From NCBI GenBank assembly GCA_035911095.1, contig JAMHWF010000095.1, positions 35,152 through 99,151 of the forward strand: DNA of 64,000 bases, in the 5' to 3' direction. The first letter of the stretch is position 1, and every line of letters starts with the position of its first letter. A model generated the notes under the pieces. It saw nothing but the letters and a program-made list of their open reading frames with translations. It searched no databases and was not told the DNA's origin. Of the stretch, positions 9,202 to 17,759 are shown in pieces. This DNA is from JAMHWF01 sp035911095. Lineage in GTDB: Bacteria > Pseudomonadota > Gammaproteobacteria > Burkholderiales > Burkholderiaceae_C. Made by a program: the position numbers and the translations under genes.

Positions 9202-9792
9202 TCAGCGGCCGCGCAGCGCCTCGGCCGTCTGCAGCGTCGTGCGCACCAGCGCCTCGAGCGAGGCCTGCTGACCGGGGTCGACCAGCCGGCCCTGGGGGTC
9301 GAACGCCTCGTGTGCGCGCGGCACCGAGAGCGTGGCCGGCACGACGAACATGGCAAGCGACATCGACAGGAAGCCGCGCAGCGCCATCAGGCTGCGCAAG
9401 CCGCCGAGCGCCCCCGGCGAGGCGCTCAGCATGCCGGCGACGGTGCCGTTCATCGCCGCCATGCCCGAGGGCAGCTCGCCTTCGGCCTTGACGCGCGAGG
9501 TCCAGTCCAGCGCATTGACGAGCAACGGCGGCACGAAGCTGTTGTATTCCGGCGAGGAGACGAGCAGCGCGTCGTGCGCGGCGAACAGGCGCCGCAGCTC
9601 GAGCGCGCCTTCGGGCATGCCCTGTGCCTCGACGTCGGCGTCGTACAGCGGCAAAGCCAAGGCCCGCAAGTCGACCTGGGTCACCTGCGCGCCCTGCTCG
9701 CGCGCCACCGCGGCCGCGGTGGTCGCGAGCTTCGTGTTGAGCGAACCGGTACGGGCGCTGCCGGCGGTGACGAGCAGTCGGACACCTTCCAT
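9202..9792 (-). CDS. NADPH-dependent FMN reductase family protein
   Basis: A flavodoxin-fold reductase of 196 residues (SsuE/ChrR/azoreductase group) that uses NAD(P)H to reduce FMN, quinones or similar acceptors. The FMN phosphate loop is TAGSARTGSLNTKLA and the flavin-edge motif is SSPEYNSF. The ATG at 9792 is preferred over an in-frame TTG 15 bases upstream because the sequence between is itself a Shine-Dalgarno (AAGGAG at 9799-9804). It follows the WrbA-like gene by 34 bp in the same direction, so the two reductases probably form one unit. Confidence 0.85.
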   Translation of the reverse strand: MEGVRLLVTAGSARTGSLNTKLATTAAAVAREQGAQVTQVDLRALALPLYDADVEAQGMPEGALELRRLFAAHDALLVSSPEYNSFVPPLLVNALDWTSRVKAEGELPSGMAAMNGTVAGMLSASPGALGGLRSLMALRGFLSMSLAMFVVPATLSVPRAHEAFDPQGRLVDPGQQASLEALVRTTLQTAEALRGR

Positions 9793-9826
9793 CGTGGGCT
9801 CCTTCAAGGCTGAGAGTGGCGTCGGC

Positions 9827-10381
9827 TCACTTGCCGACGGCGTGCAGGGCCTCGACGATGCGCTCGCCGAAGGCCCTCGCGGTGGCCAGGTCGCCTGGCA
9901 CCATCTCGTCGGTCGAGGCGTCCGAAGGCGTCGTGGCGAGGAGGCCGGCGTAGCCGCCGAGGTGGTTCAGGTCGTCGCGCGTATGCGCCTTCGCGTTAGA
10001 CGGGTGCATGCCGGTGCCGACCCAGAACATGCCGTGCTGCTGCGACAGCGTGAACAGGTAGGTGATGGTCGAGCCCTTGTCGCCGTTCAGCGTCGCCGAG
10101 TTCGTGAAGCCGGCGGCCAGCTTGTTGCGCCAAGCCTTCACGAACCAGGGCTTGCTCGAGGCGTCTGCGAACTTCTTGAACTGCCAGCTGACGCTGCCCA
10201 TGTAGGTCGGCGACCCGAAAACGATCGCGTCGGCCGCGGCGAGTTGCTCCCAGCCGCCGGCGGGCAGGTTGCCTTCGGCGTCGATCTCGAGCAGCGCGCC
10301 GCCCGAGCCTTCGGCGACGGCTTCGGCGACCTTCCGGGTGTGGCCGTAGCCGCTGTGGTAGACGATGACGATCTGGGCCAT
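9827..10381 (-). CDS. Flavodoxin-like NAD(P)H:quinone oxidoreductase (WrbA-like)
   Basis: A 184-residue flavodoxin-fold protein. The FMN phosphate-binding loop HSGYGHTRKVAEAVAEG is at residues 9-25, and GSPTYMGSVSWQFKKF is the second flavin loop typical of WrbA, though the protein is shorter than E. coli WrbA. Expected role: two-electron quinone reduction, protecting against redox cycling. AAGGAAA lies upstream of the ATG. It heads a two-gene reductase unit next to pirin, suggesting an electrophile or oxidative stress theme. Confidence 0.85.
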   Translation of the reverse strand: MAQIVIVYHSGYGHTRKVAEAVAEGSGGALLEIDAEGNLPAGGWEQLAAADAIVFGSPTYMGSVSWQFKKFADASSKPWFVKAWRNKLAAGFTNSATLNGDKGSTITYLFTLSQQHGMFWVGTGMHPSNAKAHTRDDLNHLGGYAGLLATTPSDASTDEMVPGDLATARAFGERIVEALHAVGK

Positions 10382-10483
10382 ACGGCGTTTCCTTGTCTCG
10401 GTGATGAGGATAGCGGGAGCCGGTCGGTGCCCCGTGACGACACGCCCGTCCGGCGCGTCTTCACCAGGTCGCGCCGGCAGCGG

Positions 10484-11182
10484 TCAGGGCAGGTCGAACA
10501 CGAGCAGCTCGGCGTCGCGGCCGTTCGCGATCTCGATCGACGGCTCGCCTTCGACCCGCAGCGCGTCACCGGCCTGCAGCGGCTGGCCGTTGACCTCGGC
10601 GCTGCCGCGCGCCAGGTGGACGTAGGCGCGACGGCCGGGGCGCAGCGACAAGCGAGCCGACTCGCCGCCATCGAAGGCGCCCATGTACAGCGCCGCGTCG
10701 GCATGGATCGACACCGAGCCTTCGTGGCCGTCGGGGCTCGCGACGAGGCGCAGACGGCCGCGCTTCTCGTGGCCGGCAAAGGCCTTCTGCTCGTAGCCGG
10801 GCGCGATGCCGCGCTCGCTCGGCTCCAGCCAGATCTGCAGGAAGTGCGTCGGCCGCTCCTTCGAGTCGTTGTACTCGCTGTGCAGGATGCCCCGGCCGGC
10901 GCTCATGCGCTGGACCTCGCCGGGCAGGATCGCGGCGCCGTTGCCGATGCTGTCGCGGTGCGCGAGCGCGCCATCGAGCACCACGCTGACGATCTCCATG
11001 TCGCGGTGCCCGTGGGTGCCGAAGCCGGTGCCGGGCGCGATGCGGTCCTCGTTGAGCACGCGCAGGTTGGAGAAGCCCATCTGGGCCGGGTCGTAGTAGT
11101 CGGCAAAGGAGAAGCTGTGGAAGCTCTTCAGCCAGCCGTGGTCGGCATAGCCTCGGTCACTGGAGCGGCGCAGGGTCAGCAT
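10484..11182 (-). CDS. Pirin family protein (YhhW-type)
   Basis: A bicupin of 232 residues. The metal ligands of pirins are visible as FGTHGHRDMEI and later HSEYN; the opening SDRGYADHGWLKSFHSFSFADYY block is the family signature. E. coli YhhW has quercetin 2,3-dioxygenase activity in vitro, but the physiological role is unclear. It lies divergent from a LysR regulator across 114 bp, the usual arrangement when the regulator controls the pirin gene. Confidence 0.92.
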   Translation of the reverse strand: MLTLRRSSDRGYADHGWLKSFHSFSFADYYDPAQMGFSNLRVLNEDRIAPGTGFGTHGHRDMEIVSVVLDGALAHRDSIGNGAAILPGEVQRMSAGRGILHSEYNDSKERPTHFLQIWLEPSERGIAPGYEQKAFAGHEKRGRLRLVASPDGHEGSVSIHADAALYMGAFDGGESARLSLRPGRRAYVHLARGSAEVNGQPLQAGDALRVEGEPSIEIANGRDAELLVFDLP

Positions 11183-11206
11183 GGTTCGAATCCTCGTGTG
11201 AAGAAG

Positions 11207-11212
11207 ACTCTA
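11207..11212 (-). promoter_or_regulatory. Candidate -10 of pirin (TAGAGT)
   Basis: TAGAGT on the minus strand lies about 25 bases before the pirin ATG, at ordinary distance for a short leader. No clear -35. This rests on position and hexamer match only. Confidence 0.3.
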
Positions 11213-11240
11213 GGCCTCGCGGCGCGTCCGCTTGCGGCGC

Positions 11241-11266
11241 GGGCTTGATGGCATCATTCAAAGCCC
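11241..11266. promoter_or_regulatory. Dyad between pirin and LysR gene, likely LysR operator
   Basis: The region contains TTGA-N9-TCAA (11245-11261) inside longer arms, GGGCTT on the left and AAGCCC on the right. It has the T-N11-A type symmetry of LysR-family sites and lies 30-56 bases before the regulator ATG. The dyad is seen; binding by the adjacent regulator is inference from layout. Confidence 0.5.
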
Positions 11267-11296
11267 TTGAACCGCACGCCTCGTGCCCCGTCCGCC

Positions 11297-12283
11297 ATGG
11301 CCGACCGACGCAACGTGCTGACCCCGGAAGCGCTGGCGATGATGGACACGATCGCCCGCACCGGCAGCTTCGCGGCCGCGGCGCGCGAGCTCGGCAAGGT
11401 CCCTTCGGCCCTCACCTACAGCGTGCGCCAGCTCGAGGACGCGCTCGACGTGCTGCTGTTCGACCGCCGCTCGCGTCAGGCCCAGCTCACCGCCGCCGGC
11501 GAGGAACTGTTGCAGGAGGGCCGCCGCCTGCTGCAGGAGATGGACGCGGTCGCCAACCGGGTGCGCCGCATCGCCAGCGGCTGGGAGACGACGCTGTCGA
11601 TCGCAGTCGACGACATCCTGTCGCAGCCGACGCTCTTCGAGCTGATCGAGGCCTTCTGCGCGGTGCGCGAGCCGCCCGCCGCGGGCACCGACGCCGGCGC
11701 CAGCCCCGGCACGCGCCTGCGCATCACCGGCGGCGTGCTCGCGGGTACCTGGGAGGCGCTGGTGTCGGGCCAGGCCGACCTCGCGATCGGCGTCGCCGGC
11801 ACCCACACCAACCCGGGCGGCATCGAGCTGCGGCCGATGGGCGAGGTGCCCTTCGTCTTCGCGGTCGCGCCGCACCACCCGCTGGCGCGAGGCGACCGTC
11901 CGCTCGACGACGACGAGCTGGTGCACCACCGCGCGGTCGCCGTGGCTGATACCGCGCAGCGCCTGGCGCCGATCACCGTCAACCTGCTGCCGGGCCAGGA
12001 CGTGCTGACCGTGCCGACAATGCGCCACAAGCTCGAGGCCCAGCTGCGCGGCCTCGGCTGCGGCTATGTGCCCGAGCCGCTGGCGCGCCCGCACATCGAG
12101 GCCGGCCGCCTCGTCGTGCGCCAGACGGCACGCCACCGCCCGCCGTCGCACCTGCACTACGCCTGGCGCGCCGAACGCAGCGCACTCGGCCTCGGCCGGG
12201 CACTGCAGTGGTGGCTGGGCCAGCTCGACAGCGCGACGACGCAGCGCGCGCTGATCGAGCGCCATGCCGGGCCGCTGAGCTGA
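11297..12283 (+). CDS. LysR-family transcriptional regulator (divergent from pirin)
   Basis: A 328-residue LysR regulator. The N-terminal winged helix-turn-helix is at about residues 8-65 (ARTGSFAAAARELGKVPSAL, SYSVRQLEDALDVLLFDRR variant), followed by a periplasmic-binding-protein-like effector domain. A small inserted Ala/Gly-rich stretch (AAGTDAGASPG) breaks the first subdomain. A TTG ten codons upstream is an alternative start; the ATG at 11297 is preferred on codon type. It probably controls the divergent pirin and reductase genes. The ligand cannot be inferred. Confidence 0.88.
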   Translation: MADRRNVLTPEALAMMDTIARTGSFAAAARELGKVPSALTYSVRQLEDALDVLLFDRRSRQAQLTAAGEELLQEGRRLLQEMDAVANRVRRIASGWETTLSIAVDDILSQPTLFELIEAFCAVREPPAAGTDAGASPGTRLRITGGVLAGTWEALVSGQADLAIGVAGTHTNPGGIELRPMGEVPFVFAVAPHHPLARGDRPLDDDELVHHRAVAVADTAQRLAPITVNLLPGQDVLTVPTMRHKLEAQLRGLGCGYVPEPLARPHIEAGRLVVRQTARHRPPSHLHYAWRAERSALGLGRALQWWLGQLDSATTQRALIERHAGPLS

Positions 12284-12391
12284 CGCGACGGTGAGCACCG
12301 GCGCCCGCGCCCGGAGGGACCGCGCGCAGCTCCAGCGCGCTGCGCCGGGCAGGCCCCGACGCGGCAGACCGCCGCACACCTGAGCGCGCAC

Positions 12392-13294
12392 ATGCCCGCA
12401 CCTTACGTCGGCCGCTTCGCGCCCTCTCCCACCGGGCCGCTGCACGCGGGCTCGCTCGTCGCGGCGCTGGCCAGCTGGCTCGATGCGCGCGCCCACGGCG
12501 GGCGCTGGCTCCTGCGGCTGGAGGACACCGACACGCCGCGCTGCCTGCCGGGCGCCGGCGAGACGATCGTCGACCAGCTCGCGCGCTGCGGCCTGCGCGC
12601 CGACGCCCCGCCCTGGTGGCAGCACACGCGCGGCACCGCCTATGCGCAGGCGCTCCACCGCCTGCGCGCCGCCGCGCTCGTCTACCCCTGCACCTGCACG
12701 CGGCGCGAGATCGAGGCGGCCCTGCACGCCGCGGGGCGGTCACGCGCGCGGCATGGCGAGCTCGTCTATCCGGGCACCTGCCGGAAGCGGGCCCCGGGCG
12801 AAGACGCTGCCGCAGGCCGCGTGGCCGCCTGGCGGCTGCGGGTGCCGTCCGGCATCGTGCACTGGCACGACCGGCGCCTGGGCGCGCAACAGCAGGACGT
12901 CGCTGCCGAAGTCGGCGACTTCGTGCTGCGACGCGCCGACGGCCCCTGGGCCTACCAGCTCGCAGTGGTGGTCGACGACGCGGCCCAGGGCATCACGGAT
13001 GTGGTGCGTGGCGAGGACCTGGCCGACAATAGCGCGCGGCAGACCGTGCTGCAGCACGCGCTCGGCCGGCCGACGCCGCGGTACCTGCACACGCCGCTGG
13101 TGCTCGGCGCCGACGGGCAGAAGCTGTCGAAGCAGAACGGCGCGGCGCCGCTCGACCTGGCCGAACCCCTCGCCGCGCTGCGGCAGGCGGCGCGGGTCCT
13201 GTCGCTCGGCCTGGATGCCGGCGACGGGCCCGACGACCTCGGCGCCTGGCTCGGGACAGCAACAGCTGCCTGGGCGCGCCGCTGGGTGGCATGA
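12392..13294 (+). CDS. gluQ: Glutamyl-Q tRNA(Asp) synthetase
   Basis: A truncated glutamyl-tRNA synthetase paralogue (300 residues) that attaches glutamate to queuosine 34 of tRNA-Asp. The class I HIGH signature is PLHAGS at residues 16-21 and the KMSKS counterpart is KLSKQNG. The zinc site is YPCTCTRRE with a downstream YPGTC. There is no anticodon-binding domain, which is what separates GluQ from GltX. It lies 108 bp after the LysR gene and is followed by an FKBP isomerase. Confidence 0.95.
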   Translation: MPAPYVGRFAPSPTGPLHAGSLVAALASWLDARAHGGRWLLRLEDTDTPRCLPGAGETIVDQLARCGLRADAPPWWQHTRGTAYAQALHRLRAAALVYPCTCTRREIEAALHAAGRSRARHGELVYPGTCRKRAPGEDAAAGRVAAWRLRVPSGIVHWHDRRLGAQQQDVAAEVGDFVLRRADGPWAYQLAVVVDDAAQGITDVVRGEDLADNSARQTVLQHALGRPTPRYLHTPLVLGADGQKLSKQNGAAPLDLAEPLAALRQAARVLSLGLDAGDGPDDLGAWLGTATAAWARRWVA

Positions 13295-13392
13295 TCGCGC
13301 CCCCGGTCGGCCAGACGACCGCGACGCCATGCGCACCGTCCTCGCCGCCTGCGGCCGCGAGGCCCCAGCACCCTCCCACCGAGGAACGCCCG

Positions 13393-13740
13393 ATGAACAC
13401 CACCCCGAGCGGACTGCAGTACGAAGACACCGTCGTTGGCGACGGCACCGAAGCCGCCGCCGGCCGGAGCGTGCGCGTGCACTACACCGGCTGGCTCTAC
13501 GAGGACGGCAAGACCGGCCGCAAGTTCGATTCGAGCAAAGACCGCGGCGAGCCCTTCGAATTCCCGCTCGGCGGCGGCATGGTGATCCGCGGCTGGGACG
13601 AAGGCGTGCAGGGCATGAAGGTCGGCGGCACGCGCCGCCTGCTGATCCCGCCGCAGCTCGGCTATGGCACCCACGGCGCCGGCGGGGTGATCCCGCCGAA
13701 CGCGACGCTGCTGTTCGAGGTCGAACTGCTCGGCGCCTGA
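13393..13740 (+). CDS. FKBP-type peptidyl-prolyl cis-trans isomerase
   Basis: A single-domain FKBP of 115 residues. The active-site residues appear in RVHYTGWLYEDG, KFDSSKDRGEPFEF and GVIPPNATLLFEVELL. It lacks a signal peptide, so it is cytoplasmic. The ATG at 13393 follows GAGGAA; the longer upstream frame has no family similarity. Convergent with the helicase gene, 22 bp apart. Confidence 0.95.
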   Translation: MNTTPSGLQYEDTVVGDGTEAAAGRSVRVHYTGWLYEDGKTGRKFDSSKDRGEPFEFPLGGGMVIRGWDEGVQGMKVGGTRRLLIPPQLGYGTHGAGGVIPPNATLLFEVELLGA

Positions 13741-13762
13741 GCGGGACGGCTCGCGCGGGCGC

Positions 13763-15382
13763 TCAGCGGCGGCCCTGAGGCCCTGCCCGCCGGCTCGGCC
13801 CGGCCGGCGCGTGCCGGCGGTCGCCGTCGCGGCGGCCATCGAACGACGTACCGTTGCGGGCGCCGAAGCCGGAGGTCGGGCGCTCGCCCCGGCTACCGTG
13901 TGCCGCGTGCGCACCACCCTGGCCGCGGTCGTGACCGGGGCCCGGGGCCGGCCGGTCCTGCGACCGCGCAAAGCGCGGGTCGTGCGCGGCGCCTTGAGGC
14001 CCCTCGCGGCGCCAGCCCGGAGCATGGTGTGCGTGTGCGCCATGGCGTTGCCCGTCATGCGGGGAGCGCCCCGGGCCGCCCGCATGCGGCGCGCGGCCGC
14101 CGGCCTCGCCGGCCCAGCGCGATCCGTTCGGCCGCCCATGACGACCCGGGTGGCGCGCATCGCCACGGCCTTCCGGCCGCGAGGCGAAGAGGCGCGGCGC
14201 CGGCTGCTTCGGCTCGAGGCCGGTGATCGTCGCCACCGGGATGTCCTGCGTCGTGAAGTGCTGGATGCGGCGGATCATCCCGACGTCGGCGCGCTCGGCG
14301 AGCGTGATCGCGAGGCCCGCGCGCCCGGCGCGGCCGGTGCGGCCGATGCGGTGCACGTAGTCCTCGGCTTTCATCGGCAGGCCGTAGTTGATGACGTGGC
14401 TGATCGACGGCACGTCGATGCCGCGCGCGGCGACGTCGGTGGCCACCAGCACGCGCAGCTCGCCGCGGCGCAACGCGCCGAGCGTGCGGTTGCGCCGGCC
14501 CTGCGGCATCGCGCCGTGCAGCGCCGCCACGCGATGGCCGATCGTCGCGAGCCGGTCGGCCACGTCGTCTGCGTCGCGCTGGGTGCTGGTGAACACGACC
14601 GCCTGGTCGAGGTCGCGTTCGGCGAGGATCTGCTCGAGCAGCGCGTGCTTGTGGCGTCCGTCGTCCGCCCAGTGCAGGCGCTGCTCGATGTGGGCGTGGG
14701 TCTCTGTATGGCTCGCCACCTCGATGCGCTCGGCGTCGCGCAGCAGCTCCTGTGCAAGGCGCCCGGCGTGGCCGGCGAAGGTCGCGCTGTACATCAGCGT
14801 CTGGCGGGCGGCGGGCGTGTGGTCGGCGATCGTGCGGATGTCGTCGATGAAGCCCATGTCGAGCATGCGGTCGGCTTCGTCGAGCACCAGGGTCTCGACG
14901 TTCTCGAGCACCGCCTTGCCGGTCTGCAGGTGGTCGAGCAGGCGGCCCGGGGTCGCGATCAGCAGGTCGAGCGGACCGCGCAGCGCCTTGATCTGCATCG
15001 GATACGGCACGCCGCCGACGACGGTCGCGACCCGCAGGCCCTGCACATGCCGGCCGTAGGTGTCTGCCGCCTTCGCGACCTGCATCGCGAGCTCGCGCGT
15101 CGGCGCCAGCACGAGCACGCGGGGGCCGAAGACCATGCCCTTCTCGCGCCGCTTCGAGGCGTCACCTCGCGCGGCCAGCACGCGCTGCAGCGCGGGCAGG
15201 ATGAAGGAAGCGGTCTTGCCGCTGCCGGTGGACGAGGCGACCATCAGGTCGCGACCTTCGAGCGCCGGCGGAATCGCCTGCGCCTGCACCGTGGTCGGCG
15301 TGTCGTAGCCGGCATCGGTGACGGCGCGCTGCAACGCCTCGTGCAGGCCGAGAGAGGTGAAATCGAGTTCGGAAGACATCAT
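13763..15382 (-). CDS. DEAD-box RNA helicase, RhlE-like
   Basis: An ATP-dependent RNA helicase of 539 residues. The Q motif is near residue 33, Walker A is SSTGSGKT (50-57), then LVLDEADRMLDMGF, SATFAG, VATDVAARGID and HRIGRTGRAGRAG, all helicase motifs in order. The last ~150 residues are a low-complexity, Arg/Gly/His/Ala-rich tail (an RG-rich RNA-binding extension). Start: tandem ATG ATG at 15382/15379, which begins the conserved domain; the frame runs 53 codons further upstream without similarity. It is preceded by a ~330-nt leader with its own promoter and several hairpins. Likely role: ribosome assembly or RNA turnover. Confidence 0.93.
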   Translation of the reverse strand: MMSSELDFTSLGLHEALQRAVTDAGYDTPTTVQAQAIPPALEGRDLMVASSTGSGKTASFILPALQRVLAARGDASKRREKGMVFGPRVLVLAPTRELAMQVAKAADTYGRHVQGLRVATVVGGVPYPMQIKALRGPLDLLIATPGRLLDHLQTGKAVLENVETLVLDEADRMLDMGFIDDIRTIADHTPAARQTLMYSATFAGHAGRLAQELLRDAERIEVASHTETHAHIEQRLHWADDGRHKHALLEQILAERDLDQAVVFTSTQRDADDVADRLATIGHRVAALHGAMPQGRRNRTLGALRRGELRVLVATDVAARGIDVPSISHVINYGLPMKAEDYVHRIGRTGRAGRAGLAITLAERADVGMIRRIQHFTTQDIPVATITGLEPKQPAPRLFASRPEGRGDARHPGRHGRPNGSRWAGEAGGRAPHAGGPGRSPHDGQRHGAHAHHAPGWRREGPQGAAHDPRFARSQDRPAPGPGHDRGQGGAHAAHGSRGERPTSGFGARNGTSFDGRRDGDRRHAPAGPSRRAGPQGRR

Positions 15383-15714
15383 GAGCTTTCGCGGGCGCGG
15401 ACGCCCGGGCCGCATCGATCGGCCGTGAGCGCAAGCGCCAAGTTCCAGGCGGGGCCGCGAGGCCAAGCTGCCCGGAAGGGTTCGGTCGCGGAAGACAGCG
15501 CGGGCACCTGGCGGCACCGCGGACGGTCGAAGCGACGGCATCGCCGCCGACCGTGAGCCTGTGGCGCCTTCGCGCCGCAGGACTCAGCCCGAGGGAACTC
15601 GATCGCAGTGCCGTCCGTTGTGTCGACGAGCCGGGCTCGTTTGCGCAGGAGGCACCCGGATCGAACCGGGTCAGAGGGGATGAACGAAACGCGCCGGGCG
15701 AGCCGGCGCGAAGC
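15383..15714 (-). other. Long structured leader of the helicase gene
   Basis: No gene is supported between the helicase ATG and the orn stop. A minus-strand promoter at 15721-15726 would give a leader of about 330 nt. Three perfect inverted repeats lie in its 5' part: 15690-15710 (CGCGCCGG, 5-nt loop, CCGGCGCG), 15654-15671 (ACCCGG, loop TTCGAT, CCGGGT) and 15626-15640 (7-bp arms, 1-nt centre). The second resembles a tRNA T-arm (GGTTCGATCC) but its loop is one base short and no other tRNA arms pair. DEAD-box helicase genes such as deaD/csdA also have long structured leaders. Confidence 0.45.
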
Positions 15715-15720
15715 CCGCGA

Positions 15721-15726
15721 TTCTAT
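15721..15726 (-). promoter_or_regulatory. Extended -10 promoter before the helicase leader
   Basis: Minus strand TGA-TAGAAT is an extended -10 (TGn plus hexamer), directly followed by TCGCGGGCTT, the same discriminator found at the ribosomal-protein promoters at 21021, 22973 and 34428. TTGCAA lies 20 bp upstream, too far for a standard -35. It fires toward the helicase gene. Confidence 0.55.
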
Positions 15727-15770
15727 CAGGCTTCGGGGTTTGCCCTTGCAACGCCCTGGGTATCGGCGGG

Positions 15771-16334
15771 TCAGGCGGCCAAAAGATGCTGCCGGTAATA
15801 GAGCAGTTCGTCGATCGACTCGTGGATGTCGGCCAGCGCGGTATGCGCCTGCACCTTCTTAAAGCCGCCGAGGATCTCCGGCTTCCAGCGCCGCGCCAGC
15901 TCCTTCAGCGTGCTGACATCGAGGTTGCGGTAGTGGAAGAAGGCCTCCAGCGCGGGCATGCCGCGGGCGAGGAAGCGCCGATCCTGGCAGATGCTGTTGC
16001 CGCACATCGGCGAGCTGCCCTTGGGCACGTGGCGCTCGAGGAAGGCGATCACCTGGGCCTCGGCCTGCGCCTCGTCGATGGTCGAGGCGCGCACCCGCGC
16101 GGTGAGCCCGCTGCGGCCGTGGGTGCCGGTGTTCCAGGCGTCCATGCCGTCGAGCACCTCGTCGCTCTGGTGCACCGCCAGCACCGGACCTTCGACCCGC
16201 CGCGTGACCTGCGGGTCGGTGACGACGACGGCGATCTCGATGATGCGGTCGTTGTCGGGCGAGAGCCCGGTCATCTCGAGGTCGATCCAGATCAGGTTGT
16301 GCTCGCTGCGGGCGAGCTCGGCGGTGTCGGTCAT
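15771..16334 (-). CDS. orn: Oligoribonuclease
   Basis: A DEDDh 3'-5' exoribonuclease of 187 residues that degrades di- and short oligoribonucleotides, including the pGpG product of c-di-GMP turnover. Catalytic residues are visible: Asp18 and Glu20 in WIDLEMTGL, Asp in GNSICQDRRFL, and the His/Asp pair in HTALADIHES. The open frame continues far upstream, but ATG at 16334 gives the family N-terminus. Divergent from the M48 protease gene, 90 bp apart. Confidence 0.97.
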   Translation of the reverse strand: MTDTAELARSEHNLIWIDLEMTGLSPDNDRIIEIAVVVTDPQVTRRVEGPVLAVHQSDEVLDGMDAWNTGTHGRSGLTARVRASTIDEAQAEAQVIAFLERHVPKGSSPMCGNSICQDRRFLARGMPALEAFFHYRNLDVSTLKELARRWKPEILGGFKKVQAHTALADIHESIDELLYYRQHLLAA

Positions 16335-16411
16335 CGGTCCTGCCTCGTCGGGGAAACGCGTCGGGTTCGGGCGCCGCATCCTGCACGGCGAACGCGGCAT
16401 TCTGTCAGGCC

Positions 16412-16417
16412 TACACT
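16412..16417 (+). promoter_or_regulatory. -10 hexamer (TACACT) just before the M48 protease gene
   Basis: TACACT ends seven bases before the ATG at 16425. A start at normal spacing would put the first transcribed base on the start codon. GGCGGCC fills the space and there is no AG-rich ribosome site. Another candidate leaderless mRNA. Confidence 0.4.
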
Positions 16418-16424
16418 GGCGGCC

Positions 16425-17759
16425 ATGCCTTCGACGACCGCTTCCCTGCCCCCTTCGCTCGTCTTCGCGGTGGGGTTCGCCGTGCTGCTGCTGGCGACGC
16501 TGGTGGTCAAGTACTGGCTGGCGACGCGACAGATGCGCCACGTCGCGGCGCATCGCGACGCGGTGCCGGCGGCCTTCGCGGCGACGGTGCCGCTCGAGGC
16601 GCACCGCAAGGCAGCCGACTACACGTTGGCGAAGGGCCGCTTCGGCCTCGTCACGACCGCCTTCGGCGCGGCGGTGCTGCTCGGCTGGACGCTGCTCGGC
16701 GGCCTCGACGCGCTGAACGGCTTCGTGCTCGACACCGTGCGCCCGCTGCTGCCCGGCGCCTGGGGCGACATGGCCTACCAGCTCGCGCTGCTGACCGGCT
16801 TCGTCGTCATCGGCAGCCTGCTGGAACTGCCGTTCGACTGGTTTCGCGCCTTCCACCTCGAGCAGCGCTTCGGCTTCAACCGCATGACGCCACGCATGTT
16901 CGCCGGCGATCTCGTCAAGGGCGCCGTGGTCGGCGCAGTGATCGGGCTGCCGATCGCGGCGCTGATCCTGTGGATCATGGGTGCCGCCGGCACGCTGTGG
17001 TGGCTCTGGGCCTGGGGCGCCTGGGTCGCCTTCCAGTTGCTCGCGCTGGTGCTCTACCCGACCGTGATCGCGCCGCTGTTCAACCGCTTCGAGCCCCTGG
17101 CCGACGAATCGCTGAAGGAACGGGTGACAAAGCTGATGGCACGCTGCGGCTTCGCGGCCAAGGGCCTGTTCGTGATGGACGGGAGCCGCCGCTCGGCCCA
17201 TGCCAATGCCTATTTCACCGGCATGGGCGCGGCCAAGCGCGTCGTCTTCTTCGACACCCTGCTCGCCAAGCTGAATGCGGGCGAGGTCGAGGCGGTGCTC
17301 GCGCACGAGCTGGGCCACTTCAAGCACCGGCACGTCACGCAGCGCATGTTCCTGAGCTTCGGCGCCAGCCTGGCCGCCTTCGCGCTGCTCGGCTGGATCT
17401 CGACGCGCAGCTGGTTCTTTGCCGGCCTGGGCGTGACGCCGAACCTCGACGCGCCGAACAGCGCGCTGCTGCTGCTGCTGTTCGGCCTCGTCGTGCCGGT
17501 GTTCAGCTACTTCGTCTCGCCGCTGCTGGCGCGGTGGTCGCGCCGCCACGAGTTCGAGGCCGACGCCTATGCCTGTGCCCAGGCCGACGGTCGCGACCTT
17601 GAGGCTGCCCTGCTCAAGCTGCACCAGGACAACGCGGCGACCCTGACACCCGATCCGCTCTTCGTACGCTTCTACTACTCGCACCCGCCCGCCGTCGAAC
17701 GGCTGGAGGCCCTGCGCCTGAAGACCGCCCCGCGCGCCGGACTGCAGACCGCCGGATGA
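16425..17759 (+). CDS. M48-family membrane zinc protease (Ste24-like)
   Basis: A 444-residue integral membrane metalloprotease of the Ste24/CAAX-protease type. Hydrophobic helices fill the first 200 residues; the zinc site is AHELGHFKH near residue 294 and the third ligand lies in RRHEFEADAYA. In yeast Ste24 cleaves prenylated precursors; bacterial members probably clear membrane proteins. The ATG at 16425 gives the first membrane segment directly. It overlaps rsgA by ATGA, so the two are co-translated. Confidence 0.93.
   Translation: MPSTTASLPPSLVFAVGFAVLLLATLVVKYWLATRQMRHVAAHRDAVPAAFAATVPLEAHRKAADYTLAKGRFGLVTTAFGAAVLLGWTLLGGLDALNGFVLDTVRPLLPGAWGDMAYQLALLTGFVVIGSLLELPFDWFRAFHLEQRFGFNRMTPRMFAGDLVKGAVVGAVIGLPIAALILWIMGAAGTLWWLWAWGAWVAFQLLALVLYPTVIAPLFNRFEPLADESLKERVTKLMARCGFAAKGLFVMDGSRRSAHANAYFTGMGAAKRVVFFDTLLAKLNAGEVEAVLAHELGHFKHRHVTQRMFLSFGASLAAFALLGWISTRSWFFAGLGVTPNLDAPNSALLLLLFGLVVPVFSYFVSPLLARWSRRHEFEADAYACAQADGRDLEAALLKLHQDNAATLTPDPLFVRFYYSHPPAVERLEALRLKTAPRAGLQTAG

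Noticed and set aside
15654..15720. A complete tRNA gene
   Set aside because: Only a T-arm-like hairpin is present, with a 6-nt loop; no D-arm, anticodon arm or matching acceptor stem can be paired.
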